64,000 bases of DNA from Lysobacterales bacterium 63-13 (GTDB lineage Bacteria; Pseudomonadota; Gammaproteobacteria; Xanthomonadales; Rhodanobacteraceae), in the NCBI GenBank assembly GCA_001899855.1, contig MKWR01000011.1, forward strand, positions 88,179 through 152,178, read 5' to 3'. Shown one piece after another: positions 57,114-64,000 of this stretch (position 1 is the first letter of the stretch; each line of letters begins with the position of its first letter). Under the pieces are notes generated by a model. It saw only the letters and a list, made by a program, of their open reading frames with translations, ran no database searches and had not been told where the DNA came from. The position numbers were made by a program, and so were the translations under genes.

Positions 57114-58384
57114 GGTGGATCTCCTGTGGAGGGTTTGCCTTCCGCCGCGAACGCGGCGTCTGCACGCCGGTTGCCGGCGAAGGCAATCAGCAGTGGCGTC
57201 GTCATCAGCGTGGTGACGACGGCCATGACCATCAGCATGGTGAAGATCTCGTTGCCGATCACGCCAATGTCGAGGCCGACCTTCATGACGATCAGCTCCA
57301 TCAGCGCGCGCGCGTTCATCAGCGCGCCAACCGCCATCGCCTCACCCCAGCCGAGGCCGCTCAGGCGTGCGCCGGCAGCACCGCCGAGAACCTTGCCGAA
57401 CACGGCGGCGGCGAGGATCAGCAGCAGCGCGCCGAGTCCCGCGCCGGCAAACGCATCCGTGGTCGTGTTCAATCCGGCCAGGGCGAAGAACACCGGCATC
57501 AGCACGAGCACGGCCACATATTCGATGCGCTCGATCAGGCAGGCGAGCAGGCGGTTGTCGCGCGGCAGCACCGCGCCGATGAGGAAGGCGCCAAACACGG
57601 CATGCAGACCGAGCGCACTGGTGATGGCCGAACTGGCGAAGACGAGAATCAGGATCAGCGCGAGCATGCCGTTGCCGGGCCGACCCTCGGCGGCATGACG
57701 CGCCAGCATGTGCGCGAGCCACGGGCGCAGCAGGACGAACGCAACGGCGGCGAGGACCAGGCTGCCGATCAGGGTGAAGGCGAAACCCGACCAGCCGGAA
57801 TGGCTGGAGATCAGCGCAACGACGAAGGCCAGCACGATCCAGGTCAGCACATCGGCCAGCGCGGCCGAGGTCAGGGACAATCGCCCGACCGGCGTTTCCG
57901 TCATGCGGCGCTCCTTGAGGATGCGCGCCATGATCGGAAAGGCGGTGATCGACATGGATGCGGCCATGAAGAATGCAAAAGGCCAGAAGCTAATCCCCGG
58001 CGGCGCGAAGCGCTCATGCAGGCCCGGTGAGATGGCAATGCCCAGTGCAAACGGCAGCAGCACGCTCAGCGTACCGACCAGGGCCGATGCGCGCAGATGC
58101 CGCCTGGCGCCACCCGGCAGGCGCAACTCGGCACCGACGATGAACATGAACAGCACCAGGCCAATCTCGCTCAGGCCATCGAGCGCGGAGAGGCTGGCCG
58201 GGGCAAACAGGAAGGCCTGCGCCTGCGGCGCGAGCGCGCCGAACACAATCGGCCCCAGGGCGATGCCGGCGAGCATTTCACCGATCACCGGCGGTTGCTC
58301 GAGATGGCGCAACACGACCGAGAGGATGCGCGCTGTGCCAAGGATCGCGACAAGCTGAATCAGCAGCAGCGGAATCGAGTTCAT
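57110..58384 (-). CDS. Cation:proton antiporter (CPA2 type)
   Basis: 424 residues with 12-13 hydrophobic helices and the Kef/CPA2 pattern: GEMLAGIALGPIVFG near the N-terminus, EIGLVLFMFIVGAEL, SITAFPIMARIL, LTSAALADVLTWIVL (a D is the expected ion-binding residue) and GLHAVFGAFLIGAVLP. It lacks the TrkA-N regulatory domain of KefB/KefC. It overlaps the glycosyltransferase upstream and the halogenase downstream by 4 nt each, so it belongs to the pigment operon. Its contribution there (local pH or ion balance, or export) is unknown. Confidence 0.88.
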   Translation of the reverse strand: MNSIPLLLIQLVAILGTARILSVVLRHLEQPPVIGEMLAGIALGPIVFGALAPQAQAFLFAPASLSALDGLSEIGLVLFMFIVGAELRLPGGARRHLRASALVGTLSVLLPFALGIAISPGLHERFAPPGISFWPFAFFMAASMSITAFPIMARILKERRMTETPVGRLSLTSAALADVLTWIVLAFVVALISSHSGWSGFAFTLIGSLVLAAVAFVLLRPWLAHMLARHAAEGRPGNGMLALILILVFASSAITSALGLHAVFGAFLIGAVLPRDNRLLACLIERIEYVAVLVLMPVFFALAGLNTTTDAFAGAGLGALLLILAAAVFGKVLGGAAGARLSGLGWGEAMAVGALMNARALMELIVMKVGLDIGVIGNEIFTMLMVMAVVTTLMTTPLLIAFAGNRRADAAFAAEGKPSTGDPP

Positions 58385-59157
58385 GCGGATGGCCCACCGC
58401 CGGCAAGCGCATCGAAAACCAGCGGTGCCGTGGAATGCGAGCGGCGGTAGCTGTCGATCACGTTGCCATAGCGGATCACCTGTCCAATCGTGTACAGGGT
58501 GATCAGGGTGACATCGCGTATCGGGCGGAAGTGGCTGAGGCGAAACTCGCCGCTGTAGCGCGTGTCGATAGGCACCGATACCACGCCAAGGCCGAGGTCA
58601 CGCACCGCGGCAATCAGCAGGGCGGCCTCGAAGACGAATCCTTGCGCCGGGATATCCACCAGCTCCATCGCCTTGCGCGGATAATAGCGTTGTCCACTTT
58701 GCGTATCCGCGACCGGGATGCCGCAGCCCCATGAAATGCCCCAGTCGGCGACCGCATTGGCACGGCGCCGCGCATTCGGCTGGTTCTCGCGGGTGCGGAT
58801 GCGTGCGCCGATGATCAGGCAATCCGGATAGCGGCGCGCAGCGAGGAGCATGCGCGGGATGTCGGCGGCATCGTGCTGGCCATCGCCGTCCATTGCCACC
58901 ACTGCGTCGAAACCGCAGCGCAACGCCTCGCGGAATCCGTCGCGCAGGCTTTCGCCCTTGCCTTTCGGCGTGGCGTGGCGAATCACCGTTACCGGCAGGT
59001 CGCCGATCTCCTGCAACGTGCCATCGGTCGAGCCATCATCGATGACAATCACGTCAGGCAACACGGCCAGCGCCGCTTCGACGACGCGGCGGATCGCCAG
59101 TTCCTCGTTCAAGGCTGGAATCAGGATGGCAACGCGTTCGAGCGTCGATGCGTTCAT
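58381..59157 (-). CDS. Family 2 glycosyltransferase
   Basis: 258 residues from ATG 59157; the longer open frame overlaps the neighbouring chain-length factor. GT-A fold motifs are clear: ILIPALNEELAIRRVV, DDGSTDGT, and the metal-binding DGDGQHDAADI. The pattern is that of dolichol-phosphate mannosyltransferase-like enzymes. A late segment, PIDTRYSGEFRLSHFRPIRD, is also typical. In aryl polyene clusters such enzymes decorate the headgroup. It overlaps both neighbours by 4 nt. Confidence 0.9.
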   Translation of the reverse strand: MNASTLERVAILIPALNEELAIRRVVEAALAVLPDVIVIDDGSTDGTLQEIGDLPVTVIRHATPKGKGESLRDGFREALRCGFDAVVAMDGDGQHDAADIPRMLLAARRYPDCLIIGARIRTRENQPNARRRANAVADWGISWGCGIPVADTQSGQRYYPRKAMELVDIPAQGFVFEAALLIAAVRDLGLGVVSVPIDTRYSGEFRLSHFRPIRDVTLITLYTIGQVIRYGNVIDSYRRSHSTAPLVFDALAGGGPSA

Positions 59158-59951
59158 GCGCATACCTCGATGCCGAGCGTGGAGTTGCTGCCGGCGGGCA
59201 GCTGCAATGTGTGCGGTCGTGCCGCGGCCAGCGCCGCCAGCAAGGGCAGGCTTTGCGCGGCGATCGGATTGCTTCGCGCCAACTCGGCAAACGCGTCCGG
59301 CAAGGCCAAGGCAGCACTTGCCTGGATCGGCGAATTGAACTCGAGGCGCAAGGAGGCGGCACCATCGAGCGCGGCGGACACCACCATGGCCACGCCAAAA
59401 TTCACCGCAGCCAGCGCGATCTCGCTCAGCGGGCCGGGCGACTCGGTGTCGTAGGCTGCCAGCAGCACCGGCGACCCCTCGGCATGCGCCTGCACTGCGG
59501 CCTCGAACAAGGCGAGCGCGAAACTCCAATGCCAGCTGCTGGTCGAGGTCGACGCGGCATGGCTGTGCGCGGCGATGGTCCAGTAACCCGCCGGTGCGTT
59601 GTGCACGGAATTGTGGAAGCGGATCGGCGAAAGCTCGTGTGGCGCGCTGGCCAGGGTCGAGCACATGTAATCGGTGATGACGAGATCGCCATGCGTGGAG
59701 GCAAATACCGAGGCCAGGCTGTCGGCCGCGTACGCGGATTGCGCGCAGGCTTGCGCGGCAATCTCGCAGGCCAGCAGGACCGGCAGCGGCGCGCGCCGGC
59801 GCTCGGCCGCGCCAAGCAGGGCAGGGCTGGGTTTGCCCACCAGCGGATCGGCCTGCATCTCGCCGCGCAGACCGGCGCGCGCAGCCTGCCAGTGTGGCCA
59901 GCCCGGCGCCCAGAAGCCCATGCCGTCGATGCGGATATCGAGCACGTTCAT
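59154..59951 (-). CDS. Ketosynthase-like chain-length factor (ApeC-like)
   Basis: 265 residues from ATG 59951. Shorter than a normal ketosynthase and similar to the partner subunit of the ApeO-ApeC heterodimer: ADSLASVFASTHGDLVITDYMCSTLA, FHNSVHNAPAGYWTIAAHSHAAS, and LLAAYDTESPG. The stretch where a ketosynthase has its cysteine reads HSHAASTST, so no catalytic cysteine is present. The C-terminal half is truncated relative to KSs. It should set chain length in complex with the KS encoded just upstream, with a 4-nt overlap. Confidence 0.85.
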   Translation of the reverse strand: MNVLDIRIDGMGFWAPGWPHWQAARAGLRGEMQADPLVGKPSPALLGAAERRRAPLPVLLACEIAAQACAQSAYAADSLASVFASTHGDLVITDYMCSTLASAPHELSPIRFHNSVHNAPAGYWTIAAHSHAASTSTSSWHWSFALALFEAAVQAHAEGSPVLLAAYDTESPGPLSEIALAAVNFGVAMVVSAALDGAASLRLEFNSPIQASAALALPDAFAELARSNPIAAQSLPLLAALAAARPHTLQLPAGSNSTLGIEVCA

Positions 59952-61144
59952 GACTGGCCTCCGCGCGCAAATGCCAATGTGCAATTGCTGCCGCCGAAGC
60001 CAAACGAGTTGCTCAGCGCAATGCGCACGTCGGCGGTCTCGTTGCGCAAGGCAATCTGTGGTCCGCAGACCGGATCAGGTTCTTCGCAATTGAGCGTGCC
60101 GGGAATCACGCCGTGCTCCATCGCCAGCAGGCAGACCACCGATTCGAGGATGCCGGCAGCGCCAAGCGTGTGCCCGGTCCAGCCCTTTGTCGAACTGGCC
60201 CGCGTGCGTGCGTCGAATGCGGCGGCAACCACGCCGGCTTCCACCTCGTCATTCCTTGGCGTCGCCGTGCCATGCAGATTGATGTAATCGACATCCGCCG
60301 CCGCCAGCCCGGCGCGCGCCAATGCCCCTTCAAGCGCGAGCCGCGCGCCCAGTCCCTGCGGATGCGGCGTCGACATGTGGTGGGCATCGCTGGATTCACC
60401 CCAGCCGATCAGCGCCGGCGACCGATCCGCAGCATTGCGCTCCAGCAAGGCAAAGCCCGCCGCCTCGCCAATGGAGATGCCGCGACGGCGCACGTCGAAC
60501 GGACGGCATGGCTCGGGCGCGACCAGTTCCAGCGAGTTGAAGCCGAACAGCACGCTGCCACACAGGCTGTCGACACCCGCAAGGATTGCCGCGTCGACCA
60601 GGCCGAGGCGCATCATGCGCTCCGCCAGGGCGAAGATCTTGGCGCTCGATGAACACGCCGTCGCCGTGGTCAGGCACGGCCCGCGCGTGCCCAGCACGTG
60701 TTCCAGGAAGAGGCCAAGCGAATGCGGCGTATGCACTTCCGGCCGACGCAAATCGTCGGGAAAGCGGCCATCGCTCTGCCGTGCATAGGCTTCCTCGGTG
60801 GCACCGATGCTCGATGTCGATGTCGCCACCAGCAAGGCAACGCGCTCGGCACCATGGCGCGCAATCGCCGCGCGCGCCCGGTCGAGGAAATCGTCCGCGG
60901 CGATGCCCAGCCAGGCCAGGCGGTTGTTGCGGCACTCATGGCGTGCGTATTGCGCCGGCAACGGCAGCGATTCCAGGCCAGCGACGCGACCAATCGCGCA
61001 GCTCAGTGTTTCGCGCGTGAAATCGTTCTCGCGCAAGCCACTGCGCGATTCGCGCAAGGCCTCAAGGTGATCGGCCAGGCCACGGCCAAGCGCCGACGTG
61101 GCCGTATGGGCGGTGATGAAGATCGGATCGACAAGTTCAGGCAC
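59948..61144 (-). CDS. Beta-ketoacyl-ACP synthase (FabF/ApeO-like)
   Basis: 398 residues, a full ketosynthase: Cys164 in TATACSSSAK, histidine in LHGTATPRND, second histidine in KGWTGHTLGAAG, and the end SNSFGFGGSNC. It condenses malonyl-ACP with the growing polyene chain and begins the five-gene minus-strand operon, whose promoter must lie in the 124 bp between this start and the integrase stop (61145-61268). The heterodimer with the adjacent chain-length factor is inferred from the ApeO-ApeC precedent. Confidence 0.92.
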   Translation of the reverse strand: MPELVDPIFITAHTATSALGRGLADHLEALRESRSGLRENDFTRETLSCAIGRVAGLESLPLPAQYARHECRNNRLAWLGIAADDFLDRARAAIARHGAERVALLVATSTSSIGATEEAYARQSDGRFPDDLRRPEVHTPHSLGLFLEHVLGTRGPCLTTATACSSSAKIFALAERMMRLGLVDAAILAGVDSLCGSVLFGFNSLELVAPEPCRPFDVRRRGISIGEAAGFALLERNAADRSPALIGWGESSDAHHMSTPHPQGLGARLALEGALARAGLAAADVDYINLHGTATPRNDEVEAGVVAAAFDARTRASSTKGWTGHTLGAAGILESVVCLLAMEHGVIPGTLNCEEPDPVCGPQIALRNETADVRIALSNSFGFGGSNCTLAFARGGQS

Positions 61145-61268
61145 ACGTTGTCATCAGGCGTGGAAGTGCGGGGAGTATAACGAGGGCGGGGCGCTTCTCA
61201 GCCAATCTGTCGAACAGCCGCAGAAGCCTGAACGAAAACGCGATGGCAAACCCGCAACCGCGCCGTCG

Positions 61269-62276
61269 TCAGCGGCGATCCAGCGGACTGATCACGCCCG
61301 CACCGCCGCGATTGAGGACGTGGGTGTAGATCATTGTCGTCGCTACGTCGGAATGGCCGAGGAGTTCTTGAATAGTCCTGATATCCGAACCCGACTCGAG
61401 CAGGTGCGTGGCAAAACTGTGGCGCAGCGTGTGGCACGTTGCATGCTTGTCGATGCCAGCGCGACGGACCGCAACCTTGACCGCGCGTTGCAGGCCCCCT
61501 TCATCGAGATGGTGGCGGCGTTCGATGCCGTCTCGCGGATCGCGGCTGCGCGACATCGAAGGAAACACATATTGCCAGCACCATTCGCGGTCGGCACTCC
61601 GATACTTGCGTGCCAATGCATGTGGCAGCCAGACCGCGCCGAAGCCCGCCGCCACATCACGCTGATGAATCCGCTGCGCGTGCGCGAGTTGCACATGCAG
61701 GGCATCAATGCAGAGCGTCGGCAGCATGGTGCGGCGATCCTTGCCACCCTTGCCGTGACGGACCAGGATCTCGCGCCGCGCGAAGTCGATGTCCTGCACG
61801 CGCAAGCGCAGACATTCCATCAAGCGCAGACCCGCTCCATAGAGCAGGCTCGCCATCAACCACGGCACACCGTTCAAGGCATCGAGCAGTGCCGCGACTT
61901 CATCCCGCGACAAGACAACGGGCAGGCGTTCGGGCCGCTTGGCGCGACGGATATCCTCCATCCATGGCAACTGCTGGCCCAGTACCTCCCGATACAAGAA
62001 CAACAGCGCCGACAGCGCCTGGTTCTGCGTCGACGCCGACACCTTTCCCCGAATCGCGAGATCGGTCAAAAAGGCTTCGACTTCAGCCGCACCCATCTCG
62101 GCTGGGTGGCGCTTCCCGTTTGCCAGGATAAAACGCCGCGCCCACGCCACGTAGGCGTACTCCGTTCGTAGCGCAAGTCCAAGCCGTCGAATCCGGGCAC
62201 GCAACTGCTCCAGCAACCTCGGCTGCCGCGTCGCGTCGATCGGCGACACCTCTGCAATCGGCACCTTCGCATCCAT
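61269..62276 (-). CDS. intI: Integron integrase (IntI-type tyrosine recombinase)
   Basis: 335 residues from ATG 62276, with GGAG 6 nt upstream; this is the usual IntI length. An N-terminal SAM-like core-binding domain ([24 protein letters not shown]) precedes the catalytic domain, with arginine in [32 protein letters not shown] and Tyr317 in [13 protein letters not shown]. The IntI-specific insert before the second box is present: [17 protein letters not shown] through [10 protein letters not shown]. The C-terminal [12 protein letters not shown] is also IntI-like. It is divergent from the adjacent cassette gene, the standard integron layout. Chromosomal integrases of this type are known from Xanthomonas, there next to ilvD. 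Confidence 0.93.
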   Translation of the reverse strand: MDAKVPIAEVSPIDATRQPRLLEQLRARIRRLGLALRTEYAYVAWARRFILANGKRHPAEMGAAEVEAFLTDLAIRGKVSASTQNQALSALLFLYREVLGQQLPWMEDIRRAKRPERLPVVLSRDEVAALLDALNGVPWLMASLLYGAGLRLMECLRLRVQDIDFARREILVRHGKGGKDRRTMLPTLCIDALHVQLAHAQRIHQRDVAAGFGAVWLPHALARKYRSADREWCWQYVFPSMSRSRDPRDGIERRHHLDEGGLQRAVKVAVRRAGIDKHATCHTLRHSFATHLLESGSDIRTIQELLGHSDVATTMIYTHVLNRGGAGVISPLDRR

Positions 62277-62434
62277 TCGCCGCTCCACCCCGGGATTTAT
62301 CCCAAGATTAGACCGAAGGACTACACCGCAAAATCGGCGAAGAGCGTTGATTCGTGTAAGAAATTTCCTACAGATTTTCCCCATGCAGACATGTTAGGCT
62401 GAAGGAATACATCCCATATCGGGACCGAATAGTA
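62277..62434 (+). other. Putative attI and cassette promoter region
   Basis: 158 bp between the integrase start and the cassette boundary. It contains a perfect consensus core site GTTAGGC (62393-62399), which may be an attI accessory site or an older boundary. The exact attI cannot be fixed from one sequence. Confidence 0.55.
62347..62374 (+). promoter_or_regulatory. Possible promoter reading into the cassette
   Basis: TTGATT, 16-bp spacer, TACAGA. Both hexamers are weak matches, but position and direction fit a cassette-driving promoter. Low certainty. Confidence 0.3.
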
Positions 62435-62448
62435 GTTAGGGCTTTGCC
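62435..62448 (+). repeat. Cassette 5' boundary, core site GTTAGGGCTTTGCC
   Basis: G^TTAGGG fits the integron core site GTTRRRY except at the last base. The 14-mer is perfectly repeated in inverted orientation at 63678-63691. The ATG of the cassette gene follows 16 bp after its right end. Confidence 0.75.
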
Positions 62449-62463
62449 ATCAATTCTCGTCGC

Positions 62464-63690
62464 ATGACAAGAGAAATCCCAAAAAACGAGCGAGTGTGGG
62501 CCAAGGGAAAGGTCATACATGTCCAGGCGTTGGAGCGCCACACCGACCTTAGAGCGCTAAATTTCCACTGTGATTGGTTGCTTCGGAACCCGAACGCTAA
62601 GGAAATCGTGTTCGTAATTGAAGATGGATTTCGCATCTTCCCTAACATGATGGCACCACTAGCTTCGCTTTTCTGCTTTCTGGAGTCGGTGAACGTCAAA
62701 GCAAAAATTCATATAAACCATCGGACCTTCACAGACTGCTACGCGCACTCTCCCATAAGGTGCGTGGAGCGCGAGAAACGAGCAGATCCATCAAACGTAG
62801 TGTGGGAGTACAGATCAGCCTCTGAGCTTGAACTCTTGATTGATTGGGTTGTCTCCAATCTGTACCGCAAAGTCCCAAGCCAAAAGAACACCCTGCTTGC
62901 GCTTGAGTATTGCTTGTCGGAAATCATGGACAACGTACTCCGCCACTCTAAAGATCAAGCTGGATTCTTCATGTATTCGCTTCAGCGAGGCGATCAACGA
63001 ATCGCCGTTGCAATTGCAGACCAAGGCATCGGAATCAAGCGCTCATTCGCAGACACTTCATACCGCCCATTGTCAGCATCTGACGCGATTACTCTTGCCA
63101 TGAAGAAAGGCGTGACTTCATCGGCGGATGGCGCCGGGAATGGCCTCTGGACTACCACAGAGATCATCACCAAAAACACAGGACAGCTAACAATTACCAG
63201 CGGCGGTGGCGCCATTTACTACAACAAATCATTGGGCAAAGTTGACACCTACGACAATGCCCCAACCATTGACCCGGAATGGCCCGGAACCAATCTGGAT
63301 TTTCAGCTCGACTTTCAGACGGCTGTGGATTTCGCAGGCCTCTGGGGAGAACTACCCAGCCCCATCAATACAAGAGCTGAGCGCCTCGAGAACTCTGAAG
63401 ACCAATTGGTGCTCGGTATCAAGGATCAGAGCTTCGGCACATCGACCCGCGAGTCAGGCAGGGACGTTCGCGTACTGGCTGCCAACCTGCTGCGGACGCA
63501 CCCTACCGAACTACTGCTCGACTTCACCGGGGTCACAATGATTAGTTCAAGCTACGCAGATGAACTTGTAGCCAAGCTTTACATTGATGACACATTGGAG
63601 AACGTGAGGAATCGCCTCAACGTCACTGGAGCCAATGCAACCATTGAACTTGTTATCGCAGACGCAATCAGGTCAAGGGCAAAGCCCTAA
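62464..63690 (+). CDS. Cassette-encoded HATPase plus STAS-like DUF4325 protein
   Basis: 408 residues. The GC content is visibly lower than in the surrounding genes, suggesting foreign origin. The N-terminal part (about 1-125) has no recognised domain. An HHK-type ATPase follows, with N-box EYCLSEIMDNVLRHS, G1 box IADQGIGI and G2 box GAGNGLWTT, but no phosphorylatable HisKA. The C-terminal 100 residues (VRVLAANLLRTHPTELLLDFTGV...SSSYADELVAKL) match STAS-like DUF4325. This domain order recalls anti-sigma-factor (RsbW/RsbV-like) switches, or sensors of other systems. The TAA stop lies in the attC R-box. No ribosome site is visible, as in many cassettes. Its function is unknown. Confidence 0.8.
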   Translation: MTREIPKNERVWAKGKVIHVQALERHTDLRALNFHCDWLLRNPNAKEIVFVIEDGFRIFPNMMAPLASLFCFLESVNVKAKIHINHRTFTDCYAHSPIRCVEREKRADPSNVVWEYRSASELELLIDWVVSNLYRKVPSQKNTLLALEYCLSEIMDNVLRHSKDQAGFFMYSLQRGDQRIAVAIADQGIGIKRSFADTSYRPLSASDAITLAMKKGVTSSADGAGNGLWTTTEIITKNTGQLTITSGGGAIYYNKSLGKVDTYDNAPTIDPEWPGTNLDFQLDFQTAVDFAGLWGELPSPINTRAERLENSEDQLVLGIKDQSFGTSTRESGRDVRVLAANLLRTHPTELLLDFTGVTMISSSYADELVAKLYIDDTLENVRNRLNVTGANATIELVIADAIRSRAKP

Positions 63691-63691
63691 C
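63678..63691 (+). repeat. Cassette 3' R-box GGCAAAGCCCTAAC
   Basis: Perfect inverted copy of the 14-mer at the cassette 5' boundary (62435). The stop codon TAA (63688-63690) is inside it, as usual for integron cassettes. Confidence 0.75.
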
Positions 63692-63776
63692 AATTCCTCA
63701 AGAGACTTCCCGTCAACCCCGGGCGAGTGATGCCGTTGCCCTGAGCTTTCAGGCTTTTGCTGGTCATTGAATTGTT
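63684..63776 (+). other. Candidate attC recombination site
   Basis: Begins GCCCTAACAATTCCTCAAGAG, close in form to the left side of known attC/VCR sites, and ends with an inverted AACAATTC / GAATTGTT pair (63689-63696 and 63769-63776). The expected second core (GTTRRRY) reads GTTCCTT at 63774, which is a poor match, and the interior pairs weakly. The right boundary is therefore uncertain. Confidence 0.5.
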
Positions 63777-64000
63777 CCTTTGTTTCTTGTTGCGTTGCCA
63801 GTTCGATTTTGGTGACGGTACGGTTGTCAGACTGCATTTCCTCAATCGGTCTTGTTGAGTCGCTGATGCTGACTCGGACCAGGGTATAAACCGCACCCGG
63901 AGACCTCGTTCATTCATCGGGTTCGTCGGTGTTCGAGGATCAGTCGAAGCACGGTGTGACGGCCGGAAAGTTAGTCAGGTTTTCTCCAGGTCGGTCTGAG
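63777..64000. other. Unassigned right end of window
   Basis: The window ends inside what may be the next cassette. No convincing gene is seen on either strand. An imperfect hairpin with GAGTC/GACTC arms occurs near 63857-63886, and an imperfect core-like GTTAGTC lies at 63970-63976. Confidence 0.4.

Noticed and set aside
62308..62323. Possible LexA-type box (TTAG...ACTA) upstream of intI
   Set aside because: Spacing and right half do not match the Xanthomonas LexA operator, and no CTGT-N8-ACAG box is present either. SOS control of this integrase is not supported by sequence.
62393..62399. Using the perfect core site GTTAGGC as the cassette boundary
   Set aside because: Its complement GCCTAAC is not at the gene's 3' end, whereas GTTAGGGCTTTGCC at 62435 is matched perfectly over 14 bp at 63678. 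The latter is the better boundary.
63687..63917. Minus-strand open frame of 76 residues at the right end
   Set aside because: It overlaps the candidate attC and the cassette gene end, has no recognisable start signal, and its composition is that of a random frame.

Overview
The window reads as GC-rich chromosomal DNA of a gammaproteobacterium of the order Xanthomonadales (Lysobacterales). This rests on gene content, not on a database search. The main pointers are a xanthomonadin-type aryl polyene cluster with a XanB2-like chorismatase, IPTL-CTERM-like and '...IF-x-x-GFD' C-terminal tags on secreted proteins, GGGAAT-type intergenic repeats, and a chromosomal integron integrase of the type described in Xanthomonas. 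I cannot name the genus; a Rhodanobacteraceae or Lysobacter-like genome would fit.

1-16 kb: envelope and secreted functions. A sulfatase-fold LTA-synthase-like enzyme (cut by the left edge) is coupled to a PAP2 phosphatase. An M14 peptidase, a lipoprotein, a truncated DUF3857 gene, a beta-helix protein, a lipase-like hydrolase and a 1305-residue mosaic surface protein follow. The first region closes with a PLD-DEAD helicase-DUF3427 gene split by a one-base frameshift.

16-42 kb: mostly chromosomal housekeeping and accessory genes. These are a DUF4105 protein, a pilin/GspF-like/pilin module, an ABC exporter, a secreted Tudor-like protein, an S9 peptidase, a stand-alone elongation factor G, a DUF885 peptidase, a 2OG-Fe(II) oxygenase, a three-gene two-component operon, an SDR/saccharopine dehydrogenase-like pair, a YqhA-family protein, DUF3185, uvrD, a TPR lipoprotein and a C-terminally tagged secreted protein. 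A Ser/Thr kinase (42.1-44.1 kb) precedes the pigment locus.

44.3-61.1 kb: xanthomonadin/aryl polyene locus. A XanB2-like chorismatase supplies hydroxybenzoate. An ACP and a phosphopantetheinyl transferase provide the carrier. A ketosynthase, a chain-length factor, a ketoreductase and two hotdog dehydratases would build the polyene. A lipid A-type acyltransferase, a family 2 glycosyltransferase, a LolA-like carrier and an MMPL exporter would assemble and deliver the lipid-linked product. Two different FAD-dependent halogenase-like enzymes lie in separate minus-strand operons. A five-gene minus-strand operon (KS, CLF, GT, cation/proton antiporter, halogenase) overlaps by 4 nt at every junction. 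No acyl/aryl-AMP ligase, second ACP or thioesterase of the pathway is present in the window.

61.3-64 kb: chromosomal integron. An IntI-type integrase faces away from a gene of clearly lower GC encoding an HATPase plus STAS-like DUF4325 protein. That gene is bracketed by a perfect 14-bp inverted repeat, GTTAGGGCTTTGCC / GGCAAAGCCCTAAC. It starts 29 bp after the left copy, and its stop codon lies inside the right copy. This is the expected architecture of a first gene cassette in an integron. The array may continue past the right edge.
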